DNA of 21,893 nucleotides, from the NCBI GenBank assembly GCA_035552275.1, contig DASZLR010000083.1, forward strand, positions 1 through 21,893. The letters are read 5' to 3'. Numbering within the stretch: the first letter of the stretch is position 1; the number at the start of each line of letters is the position of its first letter. Origin of the DNA: DASVLX01 sp035552275. GTDB lineage: Bacteria; Actinomycetota; Actinomycetes; Mycobacteriales; Pseudonocardiaceae. Made by a program: the position numbers and the translations under genes. Positions 7,588-15,487 of the stretch are shown here, one piece after another. The notes beneath the pieces are model-generated. The model saw only the letters and a program-made list of their open reading frames with translations, made no database searches and had not been told where the DNA came from.

Positions 7588-7620
7588 GCGCCCCGGTTCT
7601 CGCTGATCGGGACCTAGCCG
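7588..7620 (+). repeat. 33-bp direct repeat, copy B
   Basis: 31 of 33 bases match copy A at 7343-7375. The copy spans the TAG stop codon (7614-7616) of the AAA+ ATPase gene on the other strand, so the repeat supplies the end of that gene. Confidence 0.85.
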
Positions 7621-9848
7621 GACCTGCGGCCGGCGTAGGCGGCCAGTTCGGCCAGTTGGGCCGGGTCCAGTGAGGGTCGCACCACCTTTTCGGCGGCGGC
7701 GAGGTGCGCGGCGGTGACCTCGGTGGCCGCCAACGACTCGCGCATCGCGGTCAGCGCCGCCTCCCGGACCAGAGCCGCGCAGTCCGCCGCCGAATAACCG
7801 TCCAGGGAGTGCGCCAGATCCGCGAGATCGACATCGGCGGCCAACGGCGTGTTCCGGGCGGCCGAGGCGAGGATGTCCGCGCGGGCGTCGGCGTCCGGTG
7901 GCGGCACGTAGATCAGCTTTTCCAGCCGGCCGGGCCGCAACAGCGCCGGATCGACCAGCTCCGGCCGGTTGGTCGCGCCGAGCACGACCACGTCGCGCAG
8001 CTGCTGCACACCGTCCATTTCGGTCAGCAGCGCGGCCACCACCCGATCCGCCACCCCGGAGTCGCCGGACTGGCCGCGGCGCGGCGCCAGCGCGTCCACT
8101 TCGTCCAGGAACACCAGGGTCGGCGCGGCCTGCCGGGCCCGCGCGAACAGCTCGCGTACTGCCCGCTCCGACTCGCCGACCCACTTGTCCATCAGCTCGG
8201 CGCCCTTCACCGACAGCACATTCAAGCGGCCGGTGCCGGCCAGCGCCCGGACCAGGAACGTCTTGCCGCAGCCGGGCGGCCCGTACAGCAGCACTCCGCG
8301 CGGTGGCGTGACGCCCAGGCGGGCAAAGGAATCCGGGTACCGCACCGGCCACAGCGCGGCCTCGGTGAGCGCCCGCTTCACCTCACCGAGATCGCCGACG
8401 TCGTCCAGGGTCAGGCCGCCGGCCTGCACGGTGTCCGATGTGGACATCGACACCGGCCGCACGGTGTCCAGCGCGGCCAACAGATCCTGCTGGCCGATGC
8501 GCGGCTCGGCGGCGTCCCGCTGTCGGATCGCCGCCCGTACCGCCGCCTCGCGGCGCAGCGCCGCCAGGTCGGCGACCACGAAGCCGGGTGTCCGGTCGGC
8601 CACCGCCGCGAAGTCCACATCGGACTCGACCGGCACCTCGCTGAGCAGCGCCCGCAACAGCTCGGCGCGGACCCGGCCATCGGGCATCGGCAGCACCAGT
8701 TCGCGGTCCACCAGTTCCGGGTCGCGCAGCCGGTGGTCGACCGCGCCGGCATGCGCGGTGGTCGCCAGCAGCGCGACCTTCGGCGCGGCGACCGCGGCCC
8801 GCAGCGATTCCAGCACGATCGTCGCCACCGGCGGGGTGTTCGCCGCCGGCAGCAGCACATCCACATCGGTGAGCAGCAGCACGCAGCAGCGGCCCTGATC
8901 GGCGGCAGCAACCGCACTGTCTACTGCCTGCTGGACCCTGGCCGCGGCGGCGTTGGCCTCCAGTGCGGCCACGCTCGGCGCGGCCAACTCGACCAGGTCC
9001 GCCCCGACGCTGGCCGCGACCGCACGCACGAGGGTCGCCTTGCCGACGCCTTCCGGGCCGGACAGCAGCGCCGCCAGTTTCGCCGACGCGCCCAGCCGGC
9101 GGAGCAGATCCGGCCGCTGGAAGCTCAACTCGAACCACTCGGTCAGCCGGCGCACCGCGTCGTGCACGCCGACCAGCCGGTCCAGCGGCACGGCTGTGGG
9201 CGGGGCCAGGGCGCGCGTCCTGGCGGGCGCTGGGACGGGATCGGCGGGCTCGCCGGTCCGCGCGCCGTCTCGCCAGCCGACCACAGTGGACGGTCGCATG
9301 GCGACCGAGCCGGGCGGATCGGTCGCGGTGACCGTGATCAACTCGCTGGTCCAGGCCACGCCGATGGCGTTGGACAGCCGTCGGCGGGCGTCCGGGATGT
9401 CCATTCCAGGTGTGGGCGCGAGATCCTGGGGCAGCAGCGACACCGCGTCGCCGACGGTCAGCACCTTGCCGATCAGCCCGAGCCGCACCGTTTCCGGGGT
9501 GAGCGTCGACCGCGCCAGCGTCGATCCGGCGACCGTCACCGACCGGGCCGGCGCGACCCGGGCCGGCGCCACCACGACCTCCGCGCCTTCGGTGACGCCG
9601 AGGTTGATCAGCGTGACGTCGTCCACCAGCAGCCATCCTGGCGGGCTCGGGTCGGGCGCGGCGGCGGCCAGCGCGGTGCTGGCCCGCGCGCCGGTCAGCG
9701 TCACCGCCTCCCACGGCCGCAGCCCGAGCGCGTCCAGCACCTCCGGATGCAGCCGGACGACACCGCGCCGGGAGTCCAGCGCGGACGGTGACAGCCGCGC
9801 GGTCAGCGTGATCCAGGAGGATGCCGGAGACGACACAGGGGATGACAC
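7614..9848 (-). CDS. Cdc48/p97-like double AAA+ ATPase
   Basis: A 744-aa protein of the actinobacterial Cdc48 type (Rv0435c/MSMEG_0858 family), expected to unfold or remodel protein complexes as a hexamer. An N domain (about 10-210) precedes two AAA+ modules. In D1 the Walker A is GPEGVGKA (Ala in place of Ser/Thr), Walker B is LLLTDVD (Val in place of Glu), and the RPGR arginine-finger segment is missing, so D1 looks catalytically inactive. D2 is intact: GPPGCGKT (Lys about 529), VFLDEVD, GATNRPE and RPGR. The GTG at 9848 is preferred over those at 9854 and beyond because TAGCCT ends 6 nt before it; the longer form would have 746 aa. It is divergent from ynfA. The stop lies within repeat copy B. 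Confidence 0.93.
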   Translation of the reverse strand: MSSPVSSPASSWITLTARLSPSALDSRRGVVRLHPEVLDALGLRPWEAVTLTGARASTALAAAAPDPSPPGWLLVDDVTLINLGVTEGAEVVVAPARVAPARSVTVAGSTLARSTLTPETVRLGLIGKVLTVGDAVSLLPQDLAPTPGMDIPDARRRLSNAIGVAWTSELITVTATDPPGSVAMRPSTVVGWRDGARTGEPADPVPAPARTRALAPPTAVPLDRLVGVHDAVRRLTEWFELSFQRPDLLRRLGASAKLAALLSGPEGVGKATLVRAVAASVGADLVELAAPSVAALEANAAAARVQQAVDSAVAAADQGRCCVLLLTDVDVLLPAANTPPVATIVLESLRAAVAAPKVALLATTAHAGAVDHRLRDPELVDRELVLPMPDGRVRAELLRALLSEVPVESDVDFAAVADRTPGFVVADLAALRREAAVRAAIRQRDAAEPRIGQQDLLAALDTVRPVSMSTSDTVQAGGLTLDDVGDLGEVKRALTEAALWPVRYPDSFARLGVTPPRGVLLYGPPGCGKTFLVRALAGTGRLNVLSVKGAELMDKWVGESERAVRELFARARQAAPTLVFLDEVDALAPRRGQSGDSGVADRVVAALLTEMDGVQQLRDVVVLGATNRPELVDPALLRPGRLEKLIYVPPPDADARADILASAARNTPLAADVDLADLAHSLDGYSAADCAALVREAALTAMRESLAATEVTAAHLAAAEKVVRPSLDPAQLAELAAYAGRRSG

Positions 9849-9854
9849 GACCAC

Positions 9855-9864
9855 AGGCTACGGT
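9855..9864. promoter_or_regulatory. Shared symmetric -10 region of a bidirectional promoter
   Basis: AGGCTACGGT contains TACGGT on + (9859-9864) and TAGCCT on - (9860-9855), sharing the same TA pair. Each box ends exactly 6 nt before a start codon: ATG at 9871 on + and GTG at 9848 on -. Start codons and boxes are symmetric about 9859.5. No ribosome sites fit in the gap, so both mRNAs should be leaderless. Confidence 0.5.
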
Positions 9865-9870
9865 CTGTCG

Positions 9871-10203
9871 ATGCTGGTGGTCCGGTCGATCGCGTTGTTC
9901 GTGCTGGCCGCGCTGCTCGAAATCGGCGGCGCGTGGCTGGTCTGGCAGGGCCTCCGGGAACACCGCGGCTGGGTGTGGATCGGCGGCGGCGTGATCGCGC
10001 TCGGGATCTACGGATTCGTCGCGACCCTCCAGCCTGACGCCCACTTCGGTCGCATCCTGGCCGCGTACGGCGGGATCTTCGTCGCCGGTTCGCTGCTGTG
10101 GGGCGTGGTCGCGGACGGCTACCGGCCGGACCGGTACGACATCATCGGCGCGCTGCTCTGCCTGATCGGCGTCGCCGTGATCATGTACGCCCCGCGCGGC
10201 TGA
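9871..10203 (+). CDS. YnfA family small membrane protein
   Basis: A 110-aa protein with four transmembrane helices of the YnfA/UPF0060 type, related to small multidrug resistance transporters. Diagnostic stretches are ALLEIGGAWLVWQGLREHRG, GIYGFVATLQP, FGRILAAYGGIFVAGSLLWG and the closing RYDIIGALLCLIGVAVIMY. Length and helix number match the family. It probably sits in the cytoplasmic membrane as a dimer; the substrate is unknown. The ATG at 9871 has no ribosome site but a -10 box ends 6 nt before it. It is the last backbone gene before the restriction-modification insertion. Confidence 0.95.
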   Translation: MLVVRSIALFVLAALLEIGGAWLVWQGLREHRGWVWIGGGVIALGIYGFVATLQPDAHFGRILAAYGGIFVAGSLLWGVVADGYRPDRYDIIGALLCLIGVAVIMYAPRG

Positions 10204-10252
10204 GCACCCCGGCCGTACACGCCCGATACGCCATTCGGGTGGTATTACGCCT

Positions 10253-10269
10253 GTTGGCTCGGAGCCAAC
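10253..10269. promoter_or_regulatory. Perfect palindrome upstream of the restriction-modification gene
   Basis: GTTGGCTC and GAGCCAAC flank a single central base. The dyad lies 49 nt after the ynfA stop and about 50 bp before a TATGAT box. It may be an operator of the restriction gene or a small terminator stem for ynfA; no T run follows. Confidence 0.4.
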
Positions 10270-10317
10270 TGGGTGAAAAGTCTTGTCCAAACTCGATCAC
10301 TAGTTCAACGTCATTCT

Positions 10318-10323
10318 TATGAT
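10318..10323 (+). promoter_or_regulatory. -10 box of the restriction-modification gene
   Basis: TATGAT is close to the sigma70-type consensus and stands out in this genome. It would start transcription near 10330, leaving about 20 nt of leader before the GTG at 10352. No good -35 is seen at 16-18 nt. Confidence 0.4.
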
Positions 10324-10351
10324 CAGGTGCCGAGCGACGTAGGGGCGGTGT

Positions 10352-13300
10352 GTGGTCCAGCGGAGTACGCAGTCTCGAAATGCCTCCAGTCTTCGAGTCG
10401 ACCGAGCCATTGCCGAGTTTGGCCGGTCGGTCACTGCGAAGTTGCAGGCCGGCGACGGGTCTGCGGAAGATCACCTGCGCGGGCCACTAGAACAACTGAT
10501 CGAGCAGGTCGGTGGCACCCTTGGGCTCGCCATACATCTGCTGGGCGAGACTCGGCTACCCGCTCTGGCGGTACGGCCCGACTACGCGGTCAATGCTGCC
10601 GGGGCACGCGTCGGCTACATCGAGCTGAAGCGGCCCGGCCACGGTGTTCCGGGAACCTGGCCCCACCCCAGCAAACATGACCAGGACCAATGGGCCAAGC
10701 TGTCTCTGCTGCCCAACGTCCTGTATACCGATGGGGAGCAATGGGCACTCTACCGATTCGGAACCCTGTATCGGGACCGGGTCGCACGGTTGCGACCAAA
10801 CCTACTTGTTGCCGGTGATCGCCTACGCGTTGAAGGCGGTGACTTCGATCAGGTTATTTCCTCCTTTCTTCGATGGGAGCCTGAACGGCCCCGTAACCTC
10901 GACAGTCTAGTCCGGGCGTGCGCGAAACTCTGCAAACTACTTCGACAAGACGTCGCGGATGAGATCATCCGTGAAGAGACCCGGCAAACCAATGCGACCG
11001 TGTTCACCACACTGGCCGAGGAATGGCGTCGCCTCTTGTTCCCGAGGATGACAGGGCCTGCGTTTGCCGACGCCTACGCCCAGACGGTCACGTTCGCGCT
11101 GCTGCTGGCACGAGCGGACGGTATCGACTTCGCCGGCCGTTCGGTCGGTGAGATCGCTTTGCTGCTGGGCAAGAAGCACTCACTCATGGGAAAGGCTCTA
11201 TCGGTTCTGACCGAGCAGTCCGAAGATGATCACAGTGTCGTGATTGAAACGATGCTCAGTGTCATTGGCGCGGTCCACTGGGAAGATTTTCCCGCCGACT
11301 CCTACACATATCTTTATGAGCGGTTCGCTGCGGAGTATGATCCCGACCTTCGTAAGAAAAGTGGTATCTACTACACCCCGGCGCCGGTCGTTCGTTTCAT
11401 GACCCGATTCGTGGACGACATCCTGCGCGAGCGATTAGGACGTGAGCACGGTTTCGCCACTGATGACGTTCTGGTTGTCGACCCTGCCATGGGAACGGGA
11501 AGCTTCCTGGCTGAGGTGATCGATACCGTTGCCGGTACGGTCGCCGAGATCGAGGGGCCCGGAAACGTGGGACCCCGACTAAGGCAGCTCGCCAGCCGAC
11601 TGATCGGTTTTGAATGCCAGATCGCGCCGTTCGCAGTAGCCGAACTGCGCATTCATGCCCGGCTCCGTGCACGACATCGAGCCGAGATTCCGCGCAAGGA
11701 ACGCCGATTCCTCGCGGATGCGTTGGACGACCCCAACGAGCAACAGTTGTCTCTGGGCAGCTCCTATGACGCGATCGCGCAGTCCCGGCGCGGTGCGAAC
11801 GAGGTCAAACGAACCGAGCCGGTAGTGGTGGTCTTGGGAAATCCGCCCTATAGAGACAAGGCGAACGGAACCTCACGCTGGATTGAGGATCGTGGTCACG
11901 ATCGGGAACATCGGCCGAACCTGGACGCATTTCGGGCACTGGGTAATGGTAAGCACGAGTACGTACTGAAGAATCTTTCAATCTACTTCTGGCGATGGGC
12001 GACCTGGAAGGTGTTCGATGCTCATCGTGACCACCCCGATGGAGTCGTCGCCTTCATTACGACTTCGGCATACGCCACCGGGTCGGGCTTTGCCGGCATG
12101 CGAGAATATTTGCGGCGAACCGCTGATGAAGGTTGGATAATCGACGTTAGTCCCGAAGGTCATCAACCGCCTGTCAATACCCGTGTTTTCGTGGGAACCC
12201 AGCATCCGATTTGTATCGGGATATTCCTTCGATCGGGGCGGCCAGATTATAGCACTCCAGCGACTGTTCACCATGTCGCGGTGCATGGCGTTCAACATGA
12301 AAAGTTCGATAAATTAGATGGGCTACATCTCGGTGATGCGGACTGGACGTTGTGTCGCGAGGGCTGGCAGGAGCCGTTCGCTCCGCCGGGCGGTGCGGCT
12401 TGGTCTGCGTATCCTGAAGTGGGTGATCTATTTCCGTGGGCGGCGCCAGGTGTGAAACCGAACAGGACATGGGTCTACGCACCCGATCCGGAGACGCTCA
12501 GACACCGCTGGAGTCGGCTCATACATTCGCCGGCCGTAGAGAAGTCGAAGTTGTTCAAGGAAACGACGAGCTCAAATCTTGACCGGGTGCCTCCAGCTTT
12601 ATTTGGGTATCCTGAACGAAAACGGTCAATCTCGAACGAGGCAAATGAATGTCCTAATCCGGTCCGGATTGGCTACCGATCCTTTGATCGTCAGTGGACC
12701 ATTCCGGACTCGCGGCTCCATCATCGCCCAAGTCCGGATCTGTGGAGGGTCAACGGTCCTGGACAAATCTTCATTGTCGAGCAGCACGCACAACCTGTCG
12801 AGAATGGACCGGGCCTCATGTTCAGTGCACTCATACCGGATATGGACTACTTCATGGGGCATCATGGCGGCCGTGTGCTGGCAATGTATCGCGACGCCGC
12901 CGGGGCGACACCAAACGTAGCACCCTTGTTGTTGGATCTTTTGTCAGACCGCTTCAATATTGAGGTCAAGGTCAGTGATCTAGTTGCCTACGTCGCGGCG
13001 GTGGTGGCCCATCGGGGCTACACCGAGCGATTTCGATCAGAGCTTCGGCAGCCCGGCATGAGAGTGCCGATCACTGCGGACCGCTCTGTTTGGCAGGAAG
13101 CAGTCGAGCTCGGCCAGAAGGTGGTTTGTCTACAGACATATGGTGAACGCTACGTCAGCGGCGGCGTGCATTGGCGGCCAAGGGTGCGTAAGGACGGTCC
13201 GAGGGTTGCAGTTACAATTCCCGACACATCGGAGCATATGCCTGACGAAATTCGCTATACCGAGTCGACTCGTACACTGCATATTGGCGACGGGGAAATC

Positions 13301-13663
13301 AGGCCGGTGTCGCCTTCGGTATGGAACTACCGGGTCGGCACCATGCAGGTGGTAAAGAAGTGGTGCGAATATCGTAAGAAGCGCCCATCCGGTCGGCGTA
13401 GCTCGCCGCTGAATGACATCAATGCCACAACCTGGACGGCCTCAGTGACCGGCGAGCTGCTTGGCCTGCTGACTGTTCTCAATGACTGCATCGAACTCGA
13501 GCCGGATCAGGCCGCATTGCTGGACCGGGCGATGATCGGTCCGCTGATTACCGTCGCAGACCTCACGGAAGCCGGTGTTTTCCCAATCCCGTCTCGGGCG
13601 CGAAAGCCACCACCACGAACGGACAGCCCGACCCTGTGGGATGAGGGTGCCTCGTCGGATTAG
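10352..13663 (+). CDS. Single-chain restriction-modification enzyme (type IIG / type ISP-like, no helicase)
   Basis: This 1103-aa protein probably methylates adenine in, and cuts, a specific DNA sequence. The N-terminus has a PD-(D/E)xK nuclease core (Asp77 in RPDY, Glu91-Leu-Lys93). A helical linker follows, then an N6-adenine methyltransferase with motif I VVDPAMGTGSFL (about 375-386) and motif IV NPPY (497-500). The C-terminal part (from about 760: GYRSFDRQW, then PSVWNYRVGTMQVVKKWCEY and INATTW) resembles the specificity domain of type ISP enzymes. Unlike type ISP, no helicase motifs lie between nuclease and methylase. The GTG at 10352 has only a weak GGGGCGG ribosome site. GC is visibly lower than in neighbours, and TTA leucine codons occur at 11435, 12314 and 12599, suggesting horizontal acquisition. 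The stop overlaps that of pssA. Confidence 0.85.
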   Translation: MVQRSTQSRNASSLRVDRAIAEFGRSVTAKLQAGDGSAEDHLRGPLEQLIEQVGGTLGLAIHLLGETRLPALAVRPDYAVNAAGARVGYIELKRPGHGVPGTWPHPSKHDQDQWAKLSLLPNVLYTDGEQWALYRFGTLYRDRVARLRPNLLVAGDRLRVEGGDFDQVISSFLRWEPERPRNLDSLVRACAKLCKLLRQDVADEIIREETRQTNATVFTTLAEEWRRLLFPRMTGPAFADAYAQTVTFALLLARADGIDFAGRSVGEIALLLGKKHSLMGKALSVLTEQSEDDHSVVIETMLSVIGAVHWEDFPADSYTYLYERFAAEYDPDLRKKSGIYYTPAPVVRFMTRFVDDILRERLGREHGFATDDVLVVDPAMGTGSFLAEVIDTVAGTVAEIEGPGNVGPRLRQLASRLIGFECQIAPFAVAELRIHARLRARHRAEIPRKERRFLADALDDPNEQQLSLGSSYDAIAQSRRGANEVKRTEPVVVVLGNPPYRDKANGTSRWIEDRGHDREHRPNLDAFRALGNGKHEYVLKNLSIYFWRWATWKVFDAHRDHPDGVVAFITTSAYATGSGFAGMREYLRRTADEGWIIDVSPEGHQPPVNTRVFVGTQHPICIGIFLRSGRPDYSTPATVHHVAVHGVQHEKFDKLDGLHLGDADWTLCREGWQEPFAPPGGAAWSAYPEVGDLFPWAAPGVKPNRTWVYAPDPETLRHRWSRLIHSPAVEKSKLFKETTSSNLDRVPPALFGYPERKRSISNEANECPNPVRIGYRSFDRQWTIPDSRLHHRPSPDLWRVNGPGQIFIVEQHAQPVENGPGLMFSALIPDMDYFMGHHGGRVLAMYRDAAGATPNVAPLLLDLLSDRFNIEVKVSDLVAYVAAVVAHRGYTERFRSELRQPGMRVPITADRSVWQEAVELGQKVVCLQTYGERYVSGGVHWRPRVRKDGPRVAVTIPDTSEHMPDEIRYTESTRTLHIGDGEIRPVSPSVWNYRVGTMQVVKKWCEYRKKRPSGRRSSPLNDINATTWTASVTGELLGLLTVLNDCIELEPDQAALLDRAMIGPLITVADLTEAGVFPIPSRARKPPPRTDSPTLWDEGASSD

Positions 13664-14652
13664 CGCGAGCGGCGGGGGCCGACGCCACGCAGGCCGACCC
13701 GGCGCCAGCCGCGTCGCCGCACCACCGGCGTGGTCGGGTGCACCGGCTCGGCGGGCAGGGTGATCTGGGTGGTCGGCGCCAGATCCCCGCGCCGGGGCCG
13801 GCGAACCGCCCGGCGGGCCACCCCGGCCACCCGGTTGCGCAGCGGTCGGCGCAGCCCGAGCCGCAGCGGCGTGCCGGCCCGGCGAATCGCCCGGCGTTGG
13901 CTCGCCGGCACCGCCCAGGCCTCCGGATGCCTGGCCAGCCAACGATAACGGCGCATCGCGTAGGGAATGTGCAGCAGATAGCCGACCATGGCCACCACGA
14001 GGGTGCCCAGCGGGAAGGTCACCACGGCGGCGGCGAGCAGCCCCACCGCGACCAGCAGCGGCGCGACCGCGCGGGCCGGCACCCGGAACGTCTTGGCGGA
14101 CAACGTCGGGATGCGGCTGATCAACAGCAGCGCCACCGCGACCGTCCACGCCGACACCGCGATCGGACCGGACCACCAGCCCGAGCCGATCTGCAGGAAC
14201 AACGCCAGTGGCAGCAGCGCCAGCAGGCCGCCGGCCGGCGCCGGCACGCCGACGAAGAACTCCTTGGTGAACGCCGGCCGGTCGGTGTCGTCCAGCAGGG
14301 TGTTGAACCGCGCCAACCGAAGGATCATGCACACGGCGAACACCAGCGCGATCACCCAGCCGGCGCGGTATTCGTGCAGCCGCCAGATGTAGAGCACCAG
14401 GGCCGGCGCGACGCCGAACGCGACGCCGTCGGACAGCGAGTCCAGCTCCGCGCCCATCTTGCTGGTCGCGTCCAGCAGCCGGGCGATCCGGCCGTCCAGG
14501 CCGTCCAGCACGGCGGCCACCCCGATCGAGGCGATTGCCAGCGCCGGATCGCCGGTCAGCACGAACTGCACGGCGGACAGCCCGGCGCACAGCGCCAGCA
14601 CGGTCACCGCGTTGGGCAGCACGCGCACGGCGTTCGGGTTACGCCCCGGCAC
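13660..14652 (-). CDS. pssA: CDP-diacylglycerol--serine O-phosphatidyltransferase
   Basis: Makes phosphatidylserine from CDP-diacylglycerol and serine at the membrane, the step before Psd. The CDP-alcohol phosphotransferase signature is complete: Asp53-Gly54-x2-Ala57-Arg58-x8-Gly67-x3-Asp71-x3-Asp75. Several transmembrane helices fill residues 10-225. Beyond about residue 235 there is a roughly 95-residue Arg-rich cytosolic tail, which looks longer than needed for catalysis. The GTG at 14652 overlaps the psd 3' end by 14 nt, so the two are coupled in the order psd-pssA, as in Rv0437c-Rv0436c. Its stop overlaps the stop of the convergent restriction-modification gene (shared bases 13661-13662). 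Confidence 0.95.
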   Translation of the reverse strand: MPGRNPNAVRVLPNAVTVLALCAGLSAVQFVLTGDPALAIASIGVAAVLDGLDGRIARLLDATSKMGAELDSLSDGVAFGVAPALVLYIWRLHEYRAGWVIALVFAVCMILRLARFNTLLDDTDRPAFTKEFFVGVPAPAGGLLALLPLALFLQIGSGWWSGPIAVSAWTVAVALLLISRIPTLSAKTFRVPARAVAPLLVAVGLLAAAVVTFPLGTLVVAMVGYLLHIPYAMRRYRWLARHPEAWAVPASQRRAIRRAGTPLRLGLRRPLRNRVAGVARRAVRRPRRGDLAPTTQITLPAEPVHPTTPVVRRRGWRRVGLRGVGPRRSR

Positions 14653-15397
14653 CGGGCCGCGCCTCCGCGTCGGCGAGCGTGCCGGGGAACAGTTCGGCGA
14701 GCACCGTTTCCCCGCCGATGGTGCGCTGGCCCGGCTCGACCATGATCCGGCTGCCCGGCGGCAGGTAGGTGTCCACCCGCGAGCCGAACCGGATCAGCCC
14801 GTACGTCTGCCCTGCCTGGCCCTTGTCGCCCTCGGCGACCTGGCACACGATCCGGCGCGCGATCAGCCCGGCGATCTGCACCACGGCCAGCTCGTGGCCG
14901 TCGGTGGTGCGCAGCAGCAGCGCGTTGCGCTCGTTGTCCTCGCTGGCCTTGTCCAGGTCGGCGGACAGGAACTTGCCCGGCCGGTAGGCGATCCGCCGGA
15001 TCTCGCCGTCGGCGGGCAACCGCTGCACGTGGACGTCGAACACGGACAGGAACACGCTGATCCGCAGCATCGGCCCGGTCAGGCCCAGTTCGGCCGGCGG
15101 CGTCGCCTCGACCACCTGGGAGACCGTGCCATCGGCCGGCGCGACGACCAGGCCGAGCCGGGTCGGCGTGACCCGGGCCGGCTCCCGGAAGAACCAGGCG
15201 CACCAGGCGGTGAGCACCGCGCCGACCACACCGAGTGGCCGCCACAGCGTGCGCAACGCCAGCGTGCCGGCGATACCGGCGAGCACGAACGGCCGTCCGG
15301 CCGGGTGCATCGGCGGCACGCTGGCCTTCGCCAGATCGAGAATATGGGCGAGGCCCGCTGATCGCGGAGCCGGACGGTCCTGGATGTCGCTGCTCAT
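14639..15397 (-). CDS. psd: Phosphatidylserine decarboxylase
   Basis: Decarboxylates phosphatidylserine to phosphatidylethanolamine using a pyruvoyl group made by self-cleavage. The 252-aa protein is the short, archaeal-like class. An N-terminal hydrophobic segment (about 26-60: FVLAGIAGTLALRTL, then VVGAVLTAWCAWFF) anchors it, VVAPADGTVSQV and SVFLSVFDVHVQRLPADG mark the fold, and IRFGSRVDTYLP holds the Gly-Ser cleavage site. The ATG at 15397 is preferred over the longer frame because it matches family length; its ribosome site (GCAGGA) is weak and close. It lies 90 nt downstream of moeA, with a TAGCGT box between that could give it its own promoter. Confidence 0.94.
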   Translation of the reverse strand: MSSDIQDRPAPRSAGLAHILDLAKASVPPMHPAGRPFVLAGIAGTLALRTLWRPLGVVGAVLTAWCAWFFREPARVTPTRLGLVVAPADGTVSQVVEATPPAELGLTGPMLRISVFLSVFDVHVQRLPADGEIRRIAYRPGKFLSADLDKASEDNERNALLLRTTDGHELAVVQIAGLIARRIVCQVAEGDKGQAGQTYGLIRFGSRVDTYLPPGSRIMVEPGQRTIGGETVLAELFPGTLADAEARPGAGA

Positions 15398-15434
15398 GTC
15401 CTGCGCTCGGGTGGGCGGGTGTGATGTCGTCGTA

Positions 15435-15440
15435 ACGCTA
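15435..15440 (-). promoter_or_regulatory. Possible psd promoter -10 box
   Basis: TAGCGT on the minus strand lies 37 nt upstream of the psd ATG in the moeA-psd gap. No good -35 was found, so psd-pssA may also be read through from moeA. Confidence 0.25.
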
Positions 15441-15487
15441 CGCCACCCGGCAACCCGGTCGGACCACCCACAACGTGTTCCTGACAT

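Noticed and set aside
10352..13663. PglX of a BREX/Pgl phage defence system
   Set aside because: A PD-ExK nuclease core is present at the N-terminus and no PglZ, BrxC or other partner genes flank it.
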